The translations under genes were made by a program, and so were the position numbers. Below the pieces are notes generated by a model that had not been told where the DNA came from, did not search any database, and saw only the letters and a program-made list of their open reading frames with translations. A stretch of 64,000 nucleotides of DNA, from positions 62,001 to 126,000 of the forward strand of contig NZ_QAGK01000002.1 of assembly GCF_003057885.1 (NCBI RefSeq), given 5' to 3'. This DNA comes from Oceaniglobus ichthyenteri. Its GTDB lineage: Bacteria > Pseudomonadota > Alphaproteobacteria > Rhodobacterales > Rhodobacteraceae. Within the stretch, counting starts at the first letter, position 1, and each line of letters starts with the position of its first letter. Below, one piece after another: positions 29,228-38,730 of this stretch.

Positions 29228-29911
29228 ATGGCGCAACAACTGACATTTGATTTGCCCAGCGTGCCGGCCCTGGGGCGCGAAGATTTCTTCATCTCGCCCG
29301 CAAATGCGCTGGCGGTGGCCGCATTGGACAACTGGCGCGCCTGGCCGATGCGCAAACTGGCCCTGTCTGGCCCGTCGGGGGCGGGCAAAACCCATATGGC
29401 CCATGTGTTTGCCGCCGCCACCGGCGCGCCAATCCTGCACGCACGCGATGTGATCGGCGCCGATCTGCCCGCCCTGGCCCCCGGCCCGCTGGTGGTGGAA
29501 GACATTCCAACCATCGCCGGTCAGCCCGACGCCGAGCGGGCGCTGTTTCACCTGCACAATCTGTCACAGGCCGAAGGCGGCACATTGCTGTTTACCGCTG
29601 TTTCGCCGCCCACCCGCTGGCCGCTGACCCTGCCGGATCTGGCCAGCCGGATGCAGGCCTGCGATGTCGCCCAGATCGAGCCGCCAGACGACAATCTGTT
29701 GGCCGCCGTGATTGCCAAGATGTTTGCCGACCGGCAGTTGAATGTGGATGCCGATGTGATCACCTATCTCACCTTGCGGATGGATCGTTCGTTCGCCGCG
29801 GCGCGCGATGTGGTGACGCGGCTTGATGCGATGTCTCTGACCGAAAAACGCCCGATCACCAAACACCTGGCGGCGCGCGCGCTGGACAAGGGGCCATTGT
29901 CGGGCGCATGA
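29228..29911 (+). CDS. hdaA: DnaA regulatory inactivator HdaA
   Basis: The 227-residue DnaA relative has one AAA+ module: Walker A GPSGAGKTHMAH and a Walker B-like LVVEDIPT. It lacks DnaA's DNA-binding domain IV, as expected for Hda/HdaA, which with the sliding clamp stimulates ATP hydrolysis on DnaA to prevent re-initiation. The N-terminus MAQQLTFDLPSVPALGREDF contains the QLTFDLP clamp-binding motif. It follows perM by 2 bases, and ppk starts 42 bases later. Confidence 0.93.
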   Translation: MAQQLTFDLPSVPALGREDFFISPANALAVAALDNWRAWPMRKLALSGPSGAGKTHMAHVFAAATGAPILHARDVIGADLPALAPGPLVVEDIPTIAGQPDAERALFHLHNLSQAEGGTLLFTAVSPPTRWPLTLPDLASRMQACDVAQIEPPDDNLLAAVIAKMFADRQLNVDADVITYLTLRMDRSFAAARDVVTRLDAMSLTEKRPITKHLAARALDKGPLSGA

Positions 29912-29953
29912 TCCGGTACGTCTCCGTTACAACGATGGATCAAACAGCCGCCC

Positions 29954-32122
29954 ATGAGCATCACAGATTTCCTCTCTGCCCCGTTTCCCGATGCCACCGA
30001 TCTGCCTGACGTCGATCTGACCGGGCCGGGGCGGTTTTTCAACCGCGAATTGTCTTGGCTGGCCTTCAACTGGCGCGTGCTTGAGGAAGCCGACAACACC
30101 AAGGTTCCATTGCTTGAACGGCTGCGGTTTCTGTCAATTTCCGCCACCAATCTGGATGAATTTTACACGGTTCGCGTGGCCGGATTGCGCGAATTGGCCC
30201 AGGCGGGCAATACCACCCCCGCCGCTGACGGGTTATCCCCCGCCGAACAACTGGTTTTGATCAACGCCGGGGCGCGCGCGCTGCTTGATCATCAACAGCA
30301 GACCTATCAAACCCTGTTGGGCCTGATGGAGGAAGAAGGCATCAGCCTGCTCACCCGCGACCGGCTGAGCGAGCAAGACACCGAGTTTCTTGAGCATTTC
30401 TTCCTGACCCAGGTGTTCCCGATACTCTCGCCACTGGCGATTGATCCGGCGCATCCGTTTCCGTTCATTTCCAACACCGGCTATTCGCTGGCGCTGCAAC
30501 TTGAGCGGCGCGCCGACAAACGCAAATTGCGCGCCTTGCTGCCCATTCCCAACCAGATTGATCGTTTCGTGCGCCTGCCCGCCCCCGAAGGCAAAGCGCG
30601 GTTTTTACCGTTGGAAGAATTACTGTTGTTGCACATCGGCTCGCTTTATCCGGGCTATGCCGAAAAGGGATCCTGCGGGTTTCGGGTGCTGCGCGACAGC
30701 GATCTTGAGGTTGAGGACGAGGCCGAAGATCTGGTGCGCGAATTTGAGGTGGCGTTGAAACGCCGCCGACGGGGCGAAGTGGTGCGCCTGACCATTTCCA
30801 CCGGCGCGCCGGCCGGTTTGCGCCGGGTGATCATGGAAGAATTGCCCGTGGTCGAAGATGAGGTGATCGAACTGGACGGAATGATCGGCATGACCGATCT
30901 GAAAGAACTGGTGCTGGACGAACGGCCCGATCTTCTTTGGCCCAGTTTCACGCCGCGCATTCCCGAACGGGTGCAGGACCACGATGGCGATATGTTCGCC
31001 GCGATCCGACAAAAAGATATGCTGTTGCACCACCCTTATGAAACCTTTGATATGGTGGTGCGGTTTCTGGCCCAGGCGGCGAATGACCCCGATGTGGTGG
31101 CAATCAAACAAACCTTGTACCGCACATCGCGCAACTCGCCCATCGTTGCCGCCCTGTGCGAAGCGGCGGAACAGGGCAAATCCGTCACCGCCCTTGTGGA
31201 ACTGAAAGCGCGGTTCGACGAGGCAGCGAATATTCAGCAATCGCGCCATCTGGAACGCTCGGGCGCGCATGTGGTGTATGGGTTCCTGAATTACAAAACC
31301 CACGCCAAGATTTCCACAGTGGTGCGGCGCGAAGGCGATCAACTGGTCACCTATACCCATTACGGCACCGGCAATTACCACCCGATCACCGCGCGCATTT
31401 ACACCGATCTGTCGTTCTTCACCTGCGATCCGGCCCTAGGGCGCGATGCAACCCGTGTGTTCAATTACCTGTCGGGATATGCGGTGCCGGACCGGTTGGA
31501 AAATCTGGCGATTTCGCCGCTGACCCTCAAGGATCGCTTGATCGAAATGATCGGACACGAGGCCGATCTGGCCCGCGCCGGAAAACCCGCCACGATCTGG
31601 GCGAAAATGAATGCCGTGGTCGATTCTGATGTGATTGACGCGCTTTATGCGGCCAGCCAGGCGGGGGTGAAGATTTCGCTGGTGGTCCGGGGCATTTGCG
31701 GTCTGCGCCCCGGTGTTACGGGGCTCAGCGAAAACATACGGGTCAAATCCATTGTCGGACGGTTTTTGGAACATTCCCGCATCGTGTGTTTCGGCAATGG
31801 CGCCGAATTGCCCAGCAAAAAGGCCCGCGTGTTCATTTCATCGGCTGATTGGATGGGCCGCAATCTGGTGCGCCGGGTCGAAACATTGGTTGAATGCACC
31901 AACCCCACCGTCAAGGCGCAAATCGTCAGTCAGGTGATGGCGGCCAACATGGCCGACACGGCGCAAAGCTGGATCTTGGCGGCCGATGGCACCTATGCCC
32001 GGGGCACGGGCGATGGCCCCCTGTTCAGCTGCCACCGGTTCTTTATGGAAAATCCATCGCTTTCGGGGCGTGGATCGGCCGGGGCCGCAGACGTGCCCGA
32101 ATTGACCCATTCCGAAGACTGA
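29954..32122 (+). CDS. ppk: polyphosphate kinase 1
   Basis: The 722-residue enzyme makes polyphosphate from ATP reversibly. It begins with the N-terminal FFNRELSWLAFNWRVLEEA. The two phospholipase D-like domains carry the histidine motif FLNYKTHAKISTVVRRE and, in the second domain, VFISSADWMGRNL. Length is typical of PPK1. It lies between hdaA and ppx on the same strand, so synthesis and breakdown of polyphosphate are encoded side by side. Confidence 0.96.
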   Translation: MSITDFLSAPFPDATDLPDVDLTGPGRFFNRELSWLAFNWRVLEEADNTKVPLLERLRFLSISATNLDEFYTVRVAGLRELAQAGNTTPAADGLSPAEQLVLINAGARALLDHQQQTYQTLLGLMEEEGISLLTRDRLSEQDTEFLEHFFLTQVFPILSPLAIDPAHPFPFISNTGYSLALQLERRADKRKLRALLPIPNQIDRFVRLPAPEGKARFLPLEELLLLHIGSLYPGYAEKGSCGFRVLRDSDLEVEDEAEDLVREFEVALKRRRRGEVVRLTISTGAPAGLRRVIMEELPVVEDEVIELDGMIGMTDLKELVLDERPDLLWPSFTPRIPERVQDHDGDMFAAIRQKDMLLHHPYETFDMVVRFLAQAANDPDVVAIKQTLYRTSRNSPIVAALCEAAEQGKSVTALVELKARFDEAANIQQSRHLERSGAHVVYGFLNYKTHAKISTVVRREGDQLVTYTHYGTGNYHPITARIYTDLSFFTCDPALGRDATRVFNYLSGYAVPDRLENLAISPLTLKDRLIEMIGHEADLARAGKPATIWAKMNAVVDSDVIDALYAASQAGVKISLVVRGICGLRPGVTGLSENIRVKSIVGRFLEHSRIVCFGNGAELPSKKARVFISSADWMGRNLVRRVETLVECTNPTVKAQIVSQVMAANMADTAQSWILAADGTYARGTGDGPLFSCHRFFMENPSLSGRGSAGAADVPELTHSED

Positions 32123-32261
32123 ACCTGTCGCCACGTTAGGGTTTTGCAGGATCGTGGTGTATTATTCCACCCGATTTCGCGTTTTACGGCGCGTCCGGCG
32201 GATTGACCCGACCTGCGTGGCGGGGCAGTGTCCCATCGGGACGCGGCAGAAATAAGGGGCC

Positions 32262-33812
32262 ATGATGCAAGACACCACAGAAGACTGGGGGCCATTTGGC
32301 CGGCCTTTGTTCGAAGACCCGACCGCGCGCGCGCTCAGCCGGGTCGGGGTTGTCGATGTGGGGTCAAACTCGGTTCGGATGGTGGTGTTTGACGGTGCGG
32401 CCCGTTCCCCGGCGTATTTTTTCAACGAAAAGGTCATGGCGGGTTTGGGCGCAGGATTCGCCGAAACCGGGCGTCTGAACCCTGAAGGGCGCGTTCGCGC
32501 CTTGGCCGCGTTGGTGCGTTTTCAACGCTTGGCCGAAGGCATGAACGCCACGCCCCTGACCGTGGTCGCCACCGCCGCCGTGCGCGAGGCCGAAGATGGC
32601 CCCGAATTCCGCGCCGAGGTCGAAGAAAAAACCGGGTTGAAAACCTGGGTCGTGGATGGCCGCGAAGAGGCACGATTGTCGGCCCAGGGCGTGATGCTGG
32701 GATGGCCGGGGGCCTATGGGTTGGTGTGTGACATTGGCGGCTCGTCCATGGAATTGGCGCAGATTTCCGAAGGCCGCGTCGGCAAACGGGTGTCGTCGGC
32801 GCTGGGGCCGTTGCGCCTTCAGGGGATCAAGGGTGGGCAAAAGGCGGTCAAGGCCGAGATCGCCAAAACCGTTGACGCGCTGCTGGAAGAAATCGGCACC
32901 GACAACAAACGCCTGTTTCTGGTCGGCGGCAGCTGGCGCGCCATTGCCCGTCTGGACATGGAGCGGCGCGGCTATCCCCTGCATGTGCAGCACGAATACC
33001 GGATGACACCCCAGGGCATTCAGGACACGGTGAAATTCATCGCCGATCATACCCCCGAACAAATGCGCGCCATGACCGGCATTGGCGAGGCACGGATGGC
33101 GCTGGTGCCGTTGGCCTCGCTGGTTCTCAGACAGGTGGTGCGCAAATTCAAACCCCGCGATATCGCGATTTCCAGCTATGGTATCCGCGAGGGGCTGTTG
33201 TATGAACAAATGCCCCAACGTCTGCGCGATCGCGACCCATTGATCGAGGCCTGTCGATGGGCCGAACAAAAAGACGCGCGTTTTCCGGGGTTTGGCCGCG
33301 CGTTATATCAATTTCTGTTGCCGCTGTTCAAAAACGACGGGGAAAAAAGGCTGCGCATCATCCGCGCGGCCTGTTTGCTGCATGATGTCAGTTGGCGCGC
33401 CCACCCCGATTACCGCCATGAGGCGTGTTTTGACAATGCCACCCGCGCCAATCTGGGCGGGCTGACCCATTCGGAACGGGTGTTCATGGGGCTGGCCCTG
33501 CTGCACCGCTATAAAAATTCGCGCAGCGGCAGCCGGCTTGAGGCCACAGTGGCGCTGTTGGACGAAAAAGAAATCAAGCAGGCCGAAATTTTAGGCCGCG
33601 CCATGCGGTTCGGTGCGATGTTTTCAGCAGAAAAACCCGGCAGTCTGGGTGAGTTACGCTGGTTTCCGAAGAAAAAGCTGTTGGAATTATGGCTCACCCG
33701 CCACGCCGAGGAATTGTTCGGCGAGGTCGCGCAATCGCGGTTTCAATCGCTGGTCAGCGCACTGGGGGCGGAAAGTAACGTGAAACGTTTGCGTGGCACG
33801 CCCGAGGGCTAA
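32262..33812 (+). CDS. ppx: exopolyphosphatase / pppGpp phosphohydrolase (Ppx/GppA)
   Basis: The 516-residue actin/Hsp70-fold phosphatase has the N-terminal VVDVGSNSVRMVVFDG, CDIGGSSMEL, and GVMLGWPGAYG. An HD-like C-terminal domain contains LLHDVSWRAHPDYRHE. It removes terminal phosphate from polyphosphate and may act on pppGpp. Two ATG codons in tandem (32262, 32265) follow AAGGGG; either could be used. The 139-base gap after ppk could hold its own promoter. It overlaps the convergent gene by 4 bases. Confidence 0.93.
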   Translation: MMQDTTEDWGPFGRPLFEDPTARALSRVGVVDVGSNSVRMVVFDGAARSPAYFFNEKVMAGLGAGFAETGRLNPEGRVRALAALVRFQRLAEGMNATPLTVVATAAVREAEDGPEFRAEVEEKTGLKTWVVDGREEARLSAQGVMLGWPGAYGLVCDIGGSSMELAQISEGRVGKRVSSALGPLRLQGIKGGQKAVKAEIAKTVDALLEEIGTDNKRLFLVGGSWRAIARLDMERRGYPLHVQHEYRMTPQGIQDTVKFIADHTPEQMRAMTGIGEARMALVPLASLVLRQVVRKFKPRDIAISSYGIREGLLYEQMPQRLRDRDPLIEACRWAEQKDARFPGFGRALYQFLLPLFKNDGEKRLRIIRAACLLHDVSWRAHPDYRHEACFDNATRANLGGLTHSERVFMGLALLHRYKNSRSGSRLEATVALLDEKEIKQAEILGRAMRFGAMFSAEKPGSLGELRWFPKKKLLELWLTRHAEELFGEVAQSRFQSLVSALGAESNVKRLRGTPEG

Positions 33813-34165
33813 AGATCAATCTGCGGCAAATCGATCAGGGGCTCATCGGGTTCTGGCGCTTCTGAATCGGGCAATTTGGGGGTTTTGCGCCGCAGGATGA
33901 TATCGCCGTTCGGCAAAACCTCGGGCGGTTCATATTCATCTAGATCCTTGATGGTCAGGCCTTTCCAGTTCAGTTCTTGTAACTGGCGGGCAAAATCGCG
34001 CATTGCGGGCTCAATCTCGTCCAACAGCCCGCGAAACAACTCGCGCGCCCCTTCGTTCAGCTTTTCCGCGCCCTCCTCCACCGAATTCTCGGAGGATTGA
34101 GCGGCGACAGGCCCAGCCAAACTGGCGGCCAAAAGAAGCATGGCAATCTGTTTCATGTTATTCAT
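33809..34165 (-). CDS. secreted protein of unknown function, acidic C-terminus
   Basis: The 118-residue protein has a signal peptide (MNNMKQIAMLLLAASLAGPVAAQ). The mature part begins with a helical acidic segment (ENSVEEGAEKLNEGARELFRG) and ends in a Pro/Glu/Asp-rich tail with LPDSEAPEPDEP. Similar short secreted proteins are seen in Rhodobacterales, sometimes mis-labelled as ATPases; no ATPase motif is present here. The start at 34165 is chosen for the signal peptide; ATG 34156 would also serve. The longer frame upstream lies in the neighbouring endonuclease gene and is a shadow. Confidence 0.7.
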   Translation of the reverse strand: MNNMKQIAMLLLAASLAGPVAAQSSENSVEEGAEKLNEGARELFRGLLDEIEPAMRDFARQLQELNWKGLTIKDLDEYEPPEVLPNGDIILRRKTPKLPDSEAPEPDEPLIDLPQIDL

Positions 34166-34187
34166 ATAGCGCATCATCCCGCCGATT

Positions 34188-35195
34188 TTAAGGGCCGTCC
34201 GGTAAATCGAGCGTGACCGGAAAATGATCGGACGCATCCAGCAACGCCTGGCAAAGCTGCGTCTGCCCACACAGCAGCGGATCGCGCAAAGGGTGCCAAA
34301 TGCGCCATTGCGGCCCCCGCGCGGCCAGATCGGGTGACACCAGAATGAAATCCAGCAGCGTTTCAAACCACCGCTCTTCGGTTTGGTGCCAAAACCGCGC
34401 CGAGGTTGCGCCGGGCATATCAACATGCGGATCGTAAAGCTGCACGCCCCGCCCTTCGCCGCGCACGATTTCCACGCCCGACCGGCCGAACAACCGTTCA
34501 TATTCATCCAAACCAGGGCCGTCATTGAAATCCCCCATGACAATCAACGGATCCCCCGCCGCAAGATGTCCCTCGACCCGGTGGCGCAGCCAGATACACT
34601 GGGCCAACTGCTTGCGCCGGTTTTCAATGGCAATGCGCGTGGCATCCTTGGCCGATGTCGCACCGTGCGGGGCCTTTGATTTCGCATGCACCCCGATCAG
34701 GCGCAGGGTATGGCGCGCGGAATCCAAAATCACCTCTAACGGCGGTTTTGACCAGCGCACATGTTCCGGCGCACTATCGGTATCCAGATCAATGTGAAAC
34801 ACATCGTCAAACCTTGGATCGTCGCGCGCACCGATCGCGCCCATGGGCAGGCCGCCGGGATCGTGGCAAACCTCAATCAGATCAGGGTCATAAAGCAGCG
34901 CGATTTCCTGCTGCGTGTCATTGGCAAACCCGATCAATGCCGCGCGCGCGCGCAGGTTGAACGCCCGGGCAAATGTTTCCAACGCCCGGGTGCCATCGCG
35001 CCCCCGGCTGGTATCTGGCGCCTCAATCACCATCACCGCATCGGCATCCAGCGCCTGAAACACTGCGCCGATGGCGGCAATCTGGCGTTCGCGGGTAATG
35101 CCCCATCGCGCCGACCACGCGTCATCGCAAAGAAGGCTGCCATCATCGGCAAACAAGGCGTTGAACCACTCAACGTTATACGTGGCGAGCCTCAC
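34188..35195 (-). CDS. endonuclease/exonuclease/phosphatase family protein
   Basis: The 335-residue EEP-fold hydrolase has ATYNVEWFNALF (N-terminal Asn), VIEAPD (metal Glu), GDFNDGPG and C-terminal SDHFPV (catalytic Asp-His). The metal-dependent fold acts on nucleic acids, lipids or phosphates; there is no signal peptide. The start is GTG at 35195, which overlaps the stop of the VOC gene as GTGA, so translation is likely coupled. I cannot tell the substrate. Confidence 0.85.
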   Translation of the reverse strand: MRLATYNVEWFNALFADDGSLLCDDAWSARWGITRERQIAAIGAVFQALDADAVMVIEAPDTSRGRDGTRALETFARAFNLRARAALIGFANDTQQEIALLYDPDLIEVCHDPGGLPMGAIGARDDPRFDDVFHIDLDTDSAPEHVRWSKPPLEVILDSARHTLRLIGVHAKSKAPHGATSAKDATRIAIENRRKQLAQCIWLRHRVEGHLAAGDPLIVMGDFNDGPGLDEYERLFGRSGVEIVRGEGRGVQLYDPHVDMPGATSARFWHQTEERWFETLLDFILVSPDLAARGPQWRIWHPLRDPLLCGQTQLCQALLDASDHFPVTLDLPDGP

Positions 35196-35800
35196 GCCAA
35201 AGTAACCCGCCCTTTCGGCGTCTCGAACGTGGCACGCAGGCCGGGCGTGGGCCCGATGGCAATGCTCACCGGTCCGTCCATATCGGGGAAATGCGCCGCC
35301 AACGCCGCCCCTTCGGGATGCACCACCTCAAGCGCGATCAAACGGCATCCCACATCGGGCAACCGCGGCGCCGGATGCGCGCCTCCATGCCACTGGATCA
35401 GCGCGGGGGCGACCCCATCATAAGGCAACACACCACTGGCGGGCACCGCCATCGACCATGTCAAATCACCGCGCTGCAATTCCACAACCTCACCCGTGCC
35501 TTCGGGCGCGGCGGCCAGCCCCGCACGCAGGTCATCACAGGCTACAATCCAGTTGCTCAGCCGCGGCAACCCAACAAACCGATCCAAATCAAACCAACGT
35601 GGCCGCCCCGGATCACGCCCTGCAGGATCAATCGCAATCACCTCAAGATACAGATCCGGCCCCAGCGACAGCAGCCGGTTGTGCGTGCCCATGGCACCGT
35701 GCGCCCCGCCCGGCGCCATTGTAACCCCAAACGCCGCCTCGACAAAGGCAACGCCGTCTTCCAAAACCGTTGCCGCAATGGCCAGATGGTCCAGCTTCAT
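35192..35800 (-). CDS. VOC (glyoxalase-like) family protein
   Basis: The 202-residue protein begins MKLDHLAIAATVLEDGVAF, the first beta-alpha-beta module of the vicinal oxygen chelate fold, with His4-region metal ligand LDHLAI and Glu in LYLEVIAIDP. It resembles the Glyoxalase_3-type group of unknown substrate. The ATG at 35800 follows GAGGGT; a longer TTG start is less likely. Although next to methylmalonyl-CoA mutase, it does not look like methylmalonyl-CoA epimerase, which is shorter (about 130-140 residues). Confidence 0.75.
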   Translation of the reverse strand: MKLDHLAIAATVLEDGVAFVEAAFGVTMAPGGAHGAMGTHNRLLSLGPDLYLEVIAIDPAGRDPGRPRWFDLDRFVGLPRLSNWIVACDDLRAGLAAAPEGTGEVVELQRGDLTWSMAVPASGVLPYDGVAPALIQWHGGAHPAPRLPDVGCRLIALEVVHPEGAALAAHFPDMDGPVSIAIGPTPGLRATFETPKGRVTLA

Positions 35801-35837
35801 GGGCACCCTCATTTCTGTTTCCAAAATATCCCGGGGT

Positions 35838-35854
35838 CTGGGGCAGCGCCCCAG
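35838..35854 (-). terminator. hairpin downstream of the methylmalonyl-CoA mutase gene
   Basis: CTGGGGC (35838-35844) pairs with GCCCCAG (35848-35854) with a 3-base loop, 10 bases after the mutase stop on the minus strand. It is followed in that direction by CCCCGGGATATTTTGG, whose ATATTTT is the only T-rich tract. The same hairpin plus GGATATTTT arrangement is seen after maeB. Confidence 0.55.
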
Positions 35855-35863
35855 TCTGTTCTA

Positions 35864-37984
35864 TCAGTCCCGCGCCGCACGAATGAGTGAGAGAATATCC
35901 TTGGCCGCGGCGGGAATATTCGTTCCCGGCCCGAATATCGCCTTTACCCCGGCATCATACAAGAATTGGTAATCCTGCTGCGGGATAACGCCGCCACAGA
36001 TCACCAGGATTTCCCCCGCGCCCGCCGCCTCCAGTGCCGCAACCAATTTTGGCGCAAGGGTCTTGTGACCCGCCGCTTGCGATGAAATGCCGATCACATG
36101 GACATCGTTATCCACCGCATCCTGCGCCGCCTCTTCCGGCGTTTGAAACAGGGGCCCAACATCGACGTCAAAGCCGATATCGGCAAATGCTGTGGCAATC
36201 ACTTTCGCGCCCCGGTCATGGCCATCCTGGCCCATTTTCACCACCAACATGCGCGGGCGGCGGCCTTCTTCTTCGGCAAAGGCTTCGACATCCGCCTGAA
36301 TTGCGGCAAATCCGGCGTCGCCCTCATAGGCCGCGCCGTACACACCGGCCAGGGTTTTCACCTCGGCGCGGTGCCGCCCGAATGCTTTTTCCAACGCCAT
36401 GCTGATTTCTCCTACGGTGGCGCGGGCGCGGGCGGCTTCTACCGCCAGAGCCAGCAGATTTCCGGTTTTGTCGCGCGCGCCGGTTTCCAAGGCGCTCAGC
36501 GCGCGGTCACATGCCGCCTGATCGCGGCTGGCCCGGATACGTTCCAGGCGCGCCAGCTGACTGGTGCGCACACCGGCGTTGTCGATGCTGCGCACATCCA
36601 GGTGGTCTTCCTGCTCCAGACGGAATTTGTTAACCCCGACGATCACCTCATCACCCCGGTCAATCGCCGCCTGCTTTTTCGCCGCTGCCTCTTCGATGCG
36701 TAGCTTGGGCATGCCGCTGGCCACGGCCTTGGTCATGCCGCCCATTTCATCAATTTCGGTGATCAGTTTTTCGGCCTCGGCAATCAGATCAGCGGTCAGT
36801 TTTTCAACGTAATACGACCCCGCCAACGGATCGACCACATTGGTCACCCCGGTTTCATTCTGCAAAATCAACTGGGTATTGCGCGCAATCCGCGATGAGA
36901 AATCGGTGGGCAGCGCGATCGCCTCGTCAAAACTGTTCGTGTGCAGCGATTGCGTGCCGCCCAGAACCGCGCTCATCGCCTCGTACGCAGTGCGCACGAT
37001 GTTGTTGTAAGGGTCTTGCGCCGCCAGGGACACGCCCGAGGTCTGGCAATGGGTGCGCAACACGCTTGATCCGGGCTTTTTCGGTTCAAACTCCTGCATG
37101 ATCTTGTGCCACAGGAACCGCGCCGCGCGCAGCTTTGCCGCCTCCATAAAGAAATTCATCCCGATGGCGAAAAAGAACGACAGGCGACCGGCAAAGGCAT
37201 CCACATCCATGCCGGCCGCAACGGCGGTGCGCACGTATTCCTTGCCATCGGCCAAGGTGAAGGCAAGCTCCTGAACCAGGTTCGCGCCGGCCTCTTGCAT
37301 GTGATAGCCGCTGATCGAAATCGAATTGAACCGCGGCATTTCGCGCGCGGTATAATCGATAATATCGGCCACGATCCGCATCGACGGTTCGGGCGGATAA
37401 ATATACGTGTTGCGCACCATGAATTCTTTAAGAATGTCATTTTGGATCGTGCCTGACAATTTCGCACGGTCCACGCCCTGTTCTTCGCCCGCCACAATGA
37501 ACGAGGCCAGAACCGGGATCACCGCGCCATTCATCGTCATCGACACGGAAATCTCATCCAGCGGGATGCCATCGAACAGAATTTTCATATCCTCGACTGA
37601 ATCAATGGCGACACCGGCCTTGCCCACGTCGCCCTCGACCCGTTCGTGATCGGAATCATACCCCCGGTGGGTGGCCAGATCAAAGGCCACCGATACCCCC
37701 TGTTGCCCCGCATCCAGGGCGCGGCGGTAAAAGGCATTGCTTTCTTCGGCAGTGGAAAAACCGGCGTATTGGCGAATGGTCCAGGGGCGGCCAGCATACA
37801 TGGTGGCCTTTGGGCCACGGGTATAGGGCGCGGCACCCGGCATTGCGCCCATATGCGCCAACCCATCGGCATCGCCCGGGCCATAGACCGGTTGCACGGC
37901 GATGCCTTCGGCGGTGTTCCAGGTCAGGTCGTCAAGAGGGCGGCCTCTCAGCTCGCGTTCTGCCGTTGCTTTCCAATCGCTCAT
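35864..37984 (-). CDS. scpA: methylmalonyl-CoA mutase (single-chain)
   Basis: The 706-residue adenosylcobalamin enzyme isomerises (R)-methylmalonyl-CoA to succinyl-CoA. The N-terminal catalytic barrel includes [18 protein letters not shown] and [19 protein letters not shown], and the C-terminal B12-binding domain has DGHDRG with lower-ligand His589, followed by [10 protein letters not shown]. Fusion of both domains in one chain is the usual homodimeric form. It lies downstream of pccA on the same strand, separated by a small gene on the opposite strand, and completes the propionate route. No epimerase is in the window. Confidence 0.96.
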   Translation of the reverse strand: MSDWKATAERELRGRPLDDLTWNTAEGIAVQPVYGPGDADGLAHMGAMPGAAPYTRGPKATMYAGRPWTIRQYAGFSTAEESNAFYRRALDAGQQGVSVAFDLATHRGYDSDHERVEGDVGKAGVAIDSVEDMKILFDGIPLDEISVSMTMNGAVIPVLASFIVAGEEQGVDRAKLSGTIQNDILKEFMVRNTYIYPPEPSMRIVADIIDYTAREMPRFNSISISGYHMQEAGANLVQELAFTLADGKEYVRTAVAAGMDVDAFAGRLSFFFAIGMNFFMEAAKLRAARFLWHKIMQEFEPKKPGSSVLRTHCQTSGVSLAAQDPYNNIVRTAYEAMSAVLGGTQSLHTNSFDEAIALPTDFSSRIARNTQLILQNETGVTNVVDPLAGSYYVEKLTADLIAEAEKLITEIDEMGGMTKAVASGMPKLRIEEAAAKKQAAIDRGDEVIVGVNKFRLEQEDHLDVRSIDNAGVRTSQLARLERIRASRDQAACDRALSALETGARDKTGNLLALAVEAARARATVGEISMALEKAFGRHRAEVKTLAGVYGAAYEGDAGFAAIQADVEAFAEEEGRRPRMLVVKMGQDGHDRGAKVIATAFADIGFDVDVGPLFQTPEEAAQDAVDNDVHVIGISSQAAGHKTLAPKLVAALEAAGAGEILVICGGVIPQQDYQFLYDAGVKAIFGPGTNIPAAAKDILSLIRAARD

Positions 37985-38083
37985 CTCACATCCTCTCGAT
38001 CCGGGGCGCTGCGCTGCTTTGGCGCAATCTCCCCTGTGAATTTTGCCGCGCGCGCCCTACATAAGGCAGGAACAGGAGGCCCC

Positions 38084-38605
38084 ATGCGCACATCTATTGC
38101 TATTTTACTTTCCGCGACCGTCGCGTTGGCCGGGCTGGCCGCCCAGGCACAATCTGCCGAAACCGAACAAGACGCGGCTTTGCCTCTTGAACCGGGCCAG
38201 GCCACGGTTTTATCGGTTGTCGACCGTTGGAAGGCCGATCCGTTGGCCATTTTCGTCGGGGCCGACGTGGATCTGGACGATTTCAAATGGATCGCGCGCC
38301 CGGTGATCGTTTTTGCCAACAGTGAAAATGACCCCGCCTTCCAAGACCAGATGCGCCTGCTGCTCGATCGCCCCGATGCGCTGAGCGACCGGGATGTGGT
38401 TCTGATTACCGACACCGATCCCGATGGGCGATCTGGCGTGCGGCTGAAACTGCGCCCACGGGGTTTCATGTTGGCGCTGATTGGCAAAGAGGGCGACGTG
38501 CAATTGCGCAAACCCCTACCGTGGAGCGTGCGCGAATTGGTGCGCAGCATCGACAAAAGCCCGATCCGACAGCGTGAAATGAACGAAACCCCCTTGGGCA
38601 ACTGA
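38084..38605 (+). CDS. DUF4174 domain secreted protein
   Basis: The 173-residue protein has a signal peptide (MRTSIAILLSATVALAGLAAQA). The rest looks like a DUF4174, thioredoxin-fold-like domain: WIARPVIVFANSENDPAF (a beta-strand plus loop) and the late RPRGFMLALIGKEGDVQLR. No CxxC is present, so redox activity is unlikely. The ribosome binding site AGGAGG is strong. It is divergent from the methylmalonyl-CoA mutase gene and converges on pccA. The function is unknown. Confidence 0.75.
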   Translation: MRTSIAILLSATVALAGLAAQAQSAETEQDAALPLEPGQATVLSVVDRWKADPLAIFVGADVDLDDFKWIARPVIVFANSENDPAFQDQMRLLLDRPDALSDRDVVLITDTDPDGRSGVRLKLRPRGFMLALIGKEGDVQLRKPLPWSVRELVRSIDKSPIRQREMNETPLGN

Positions 38606-38615
38606 GCGTTCAGGG

Positions 38616-38695
38616 CGCGCGCAAGATCGCAATCTTGGGCCGTTGCGATACGATTGCGCGCGTCAAAGGCCCCTGTCGGTAAACCGACGGGGGCC
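38616..38695. repeat. two adjacent inverted repeats between DUF4174 gene and pccA
   Basis: The first is a nested hairpin: outer stem CGCGCGCAA (38616-38624) with TTGCGCGCG (38654-38662), inner stem ATCGCAA (38626-38632) with TTGCGAT (38643-38649). The second is GGCCCCTGTCGG (38668-38679) with CCGACGGGGGCC (38684-38695) and a TAAA loop, a 12-bp stem with one G-T pair. Together they fill the gap between convergent genes and are probably a double terminator, though neither has a T-run. Confidence 0.6.
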
Positions 38696-38730
38696 AGCAC
38701 GGCCATATTCATCGCGCGGCGGGGCATGGG

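Noticed and set aside
35192-35800. VOC protein as methylmalonyl-CoA epimerase, given its place next to the mutase
   Set aside because: It is 202 residues rather than about 130-140 and does not show the epimerase motif pattern.
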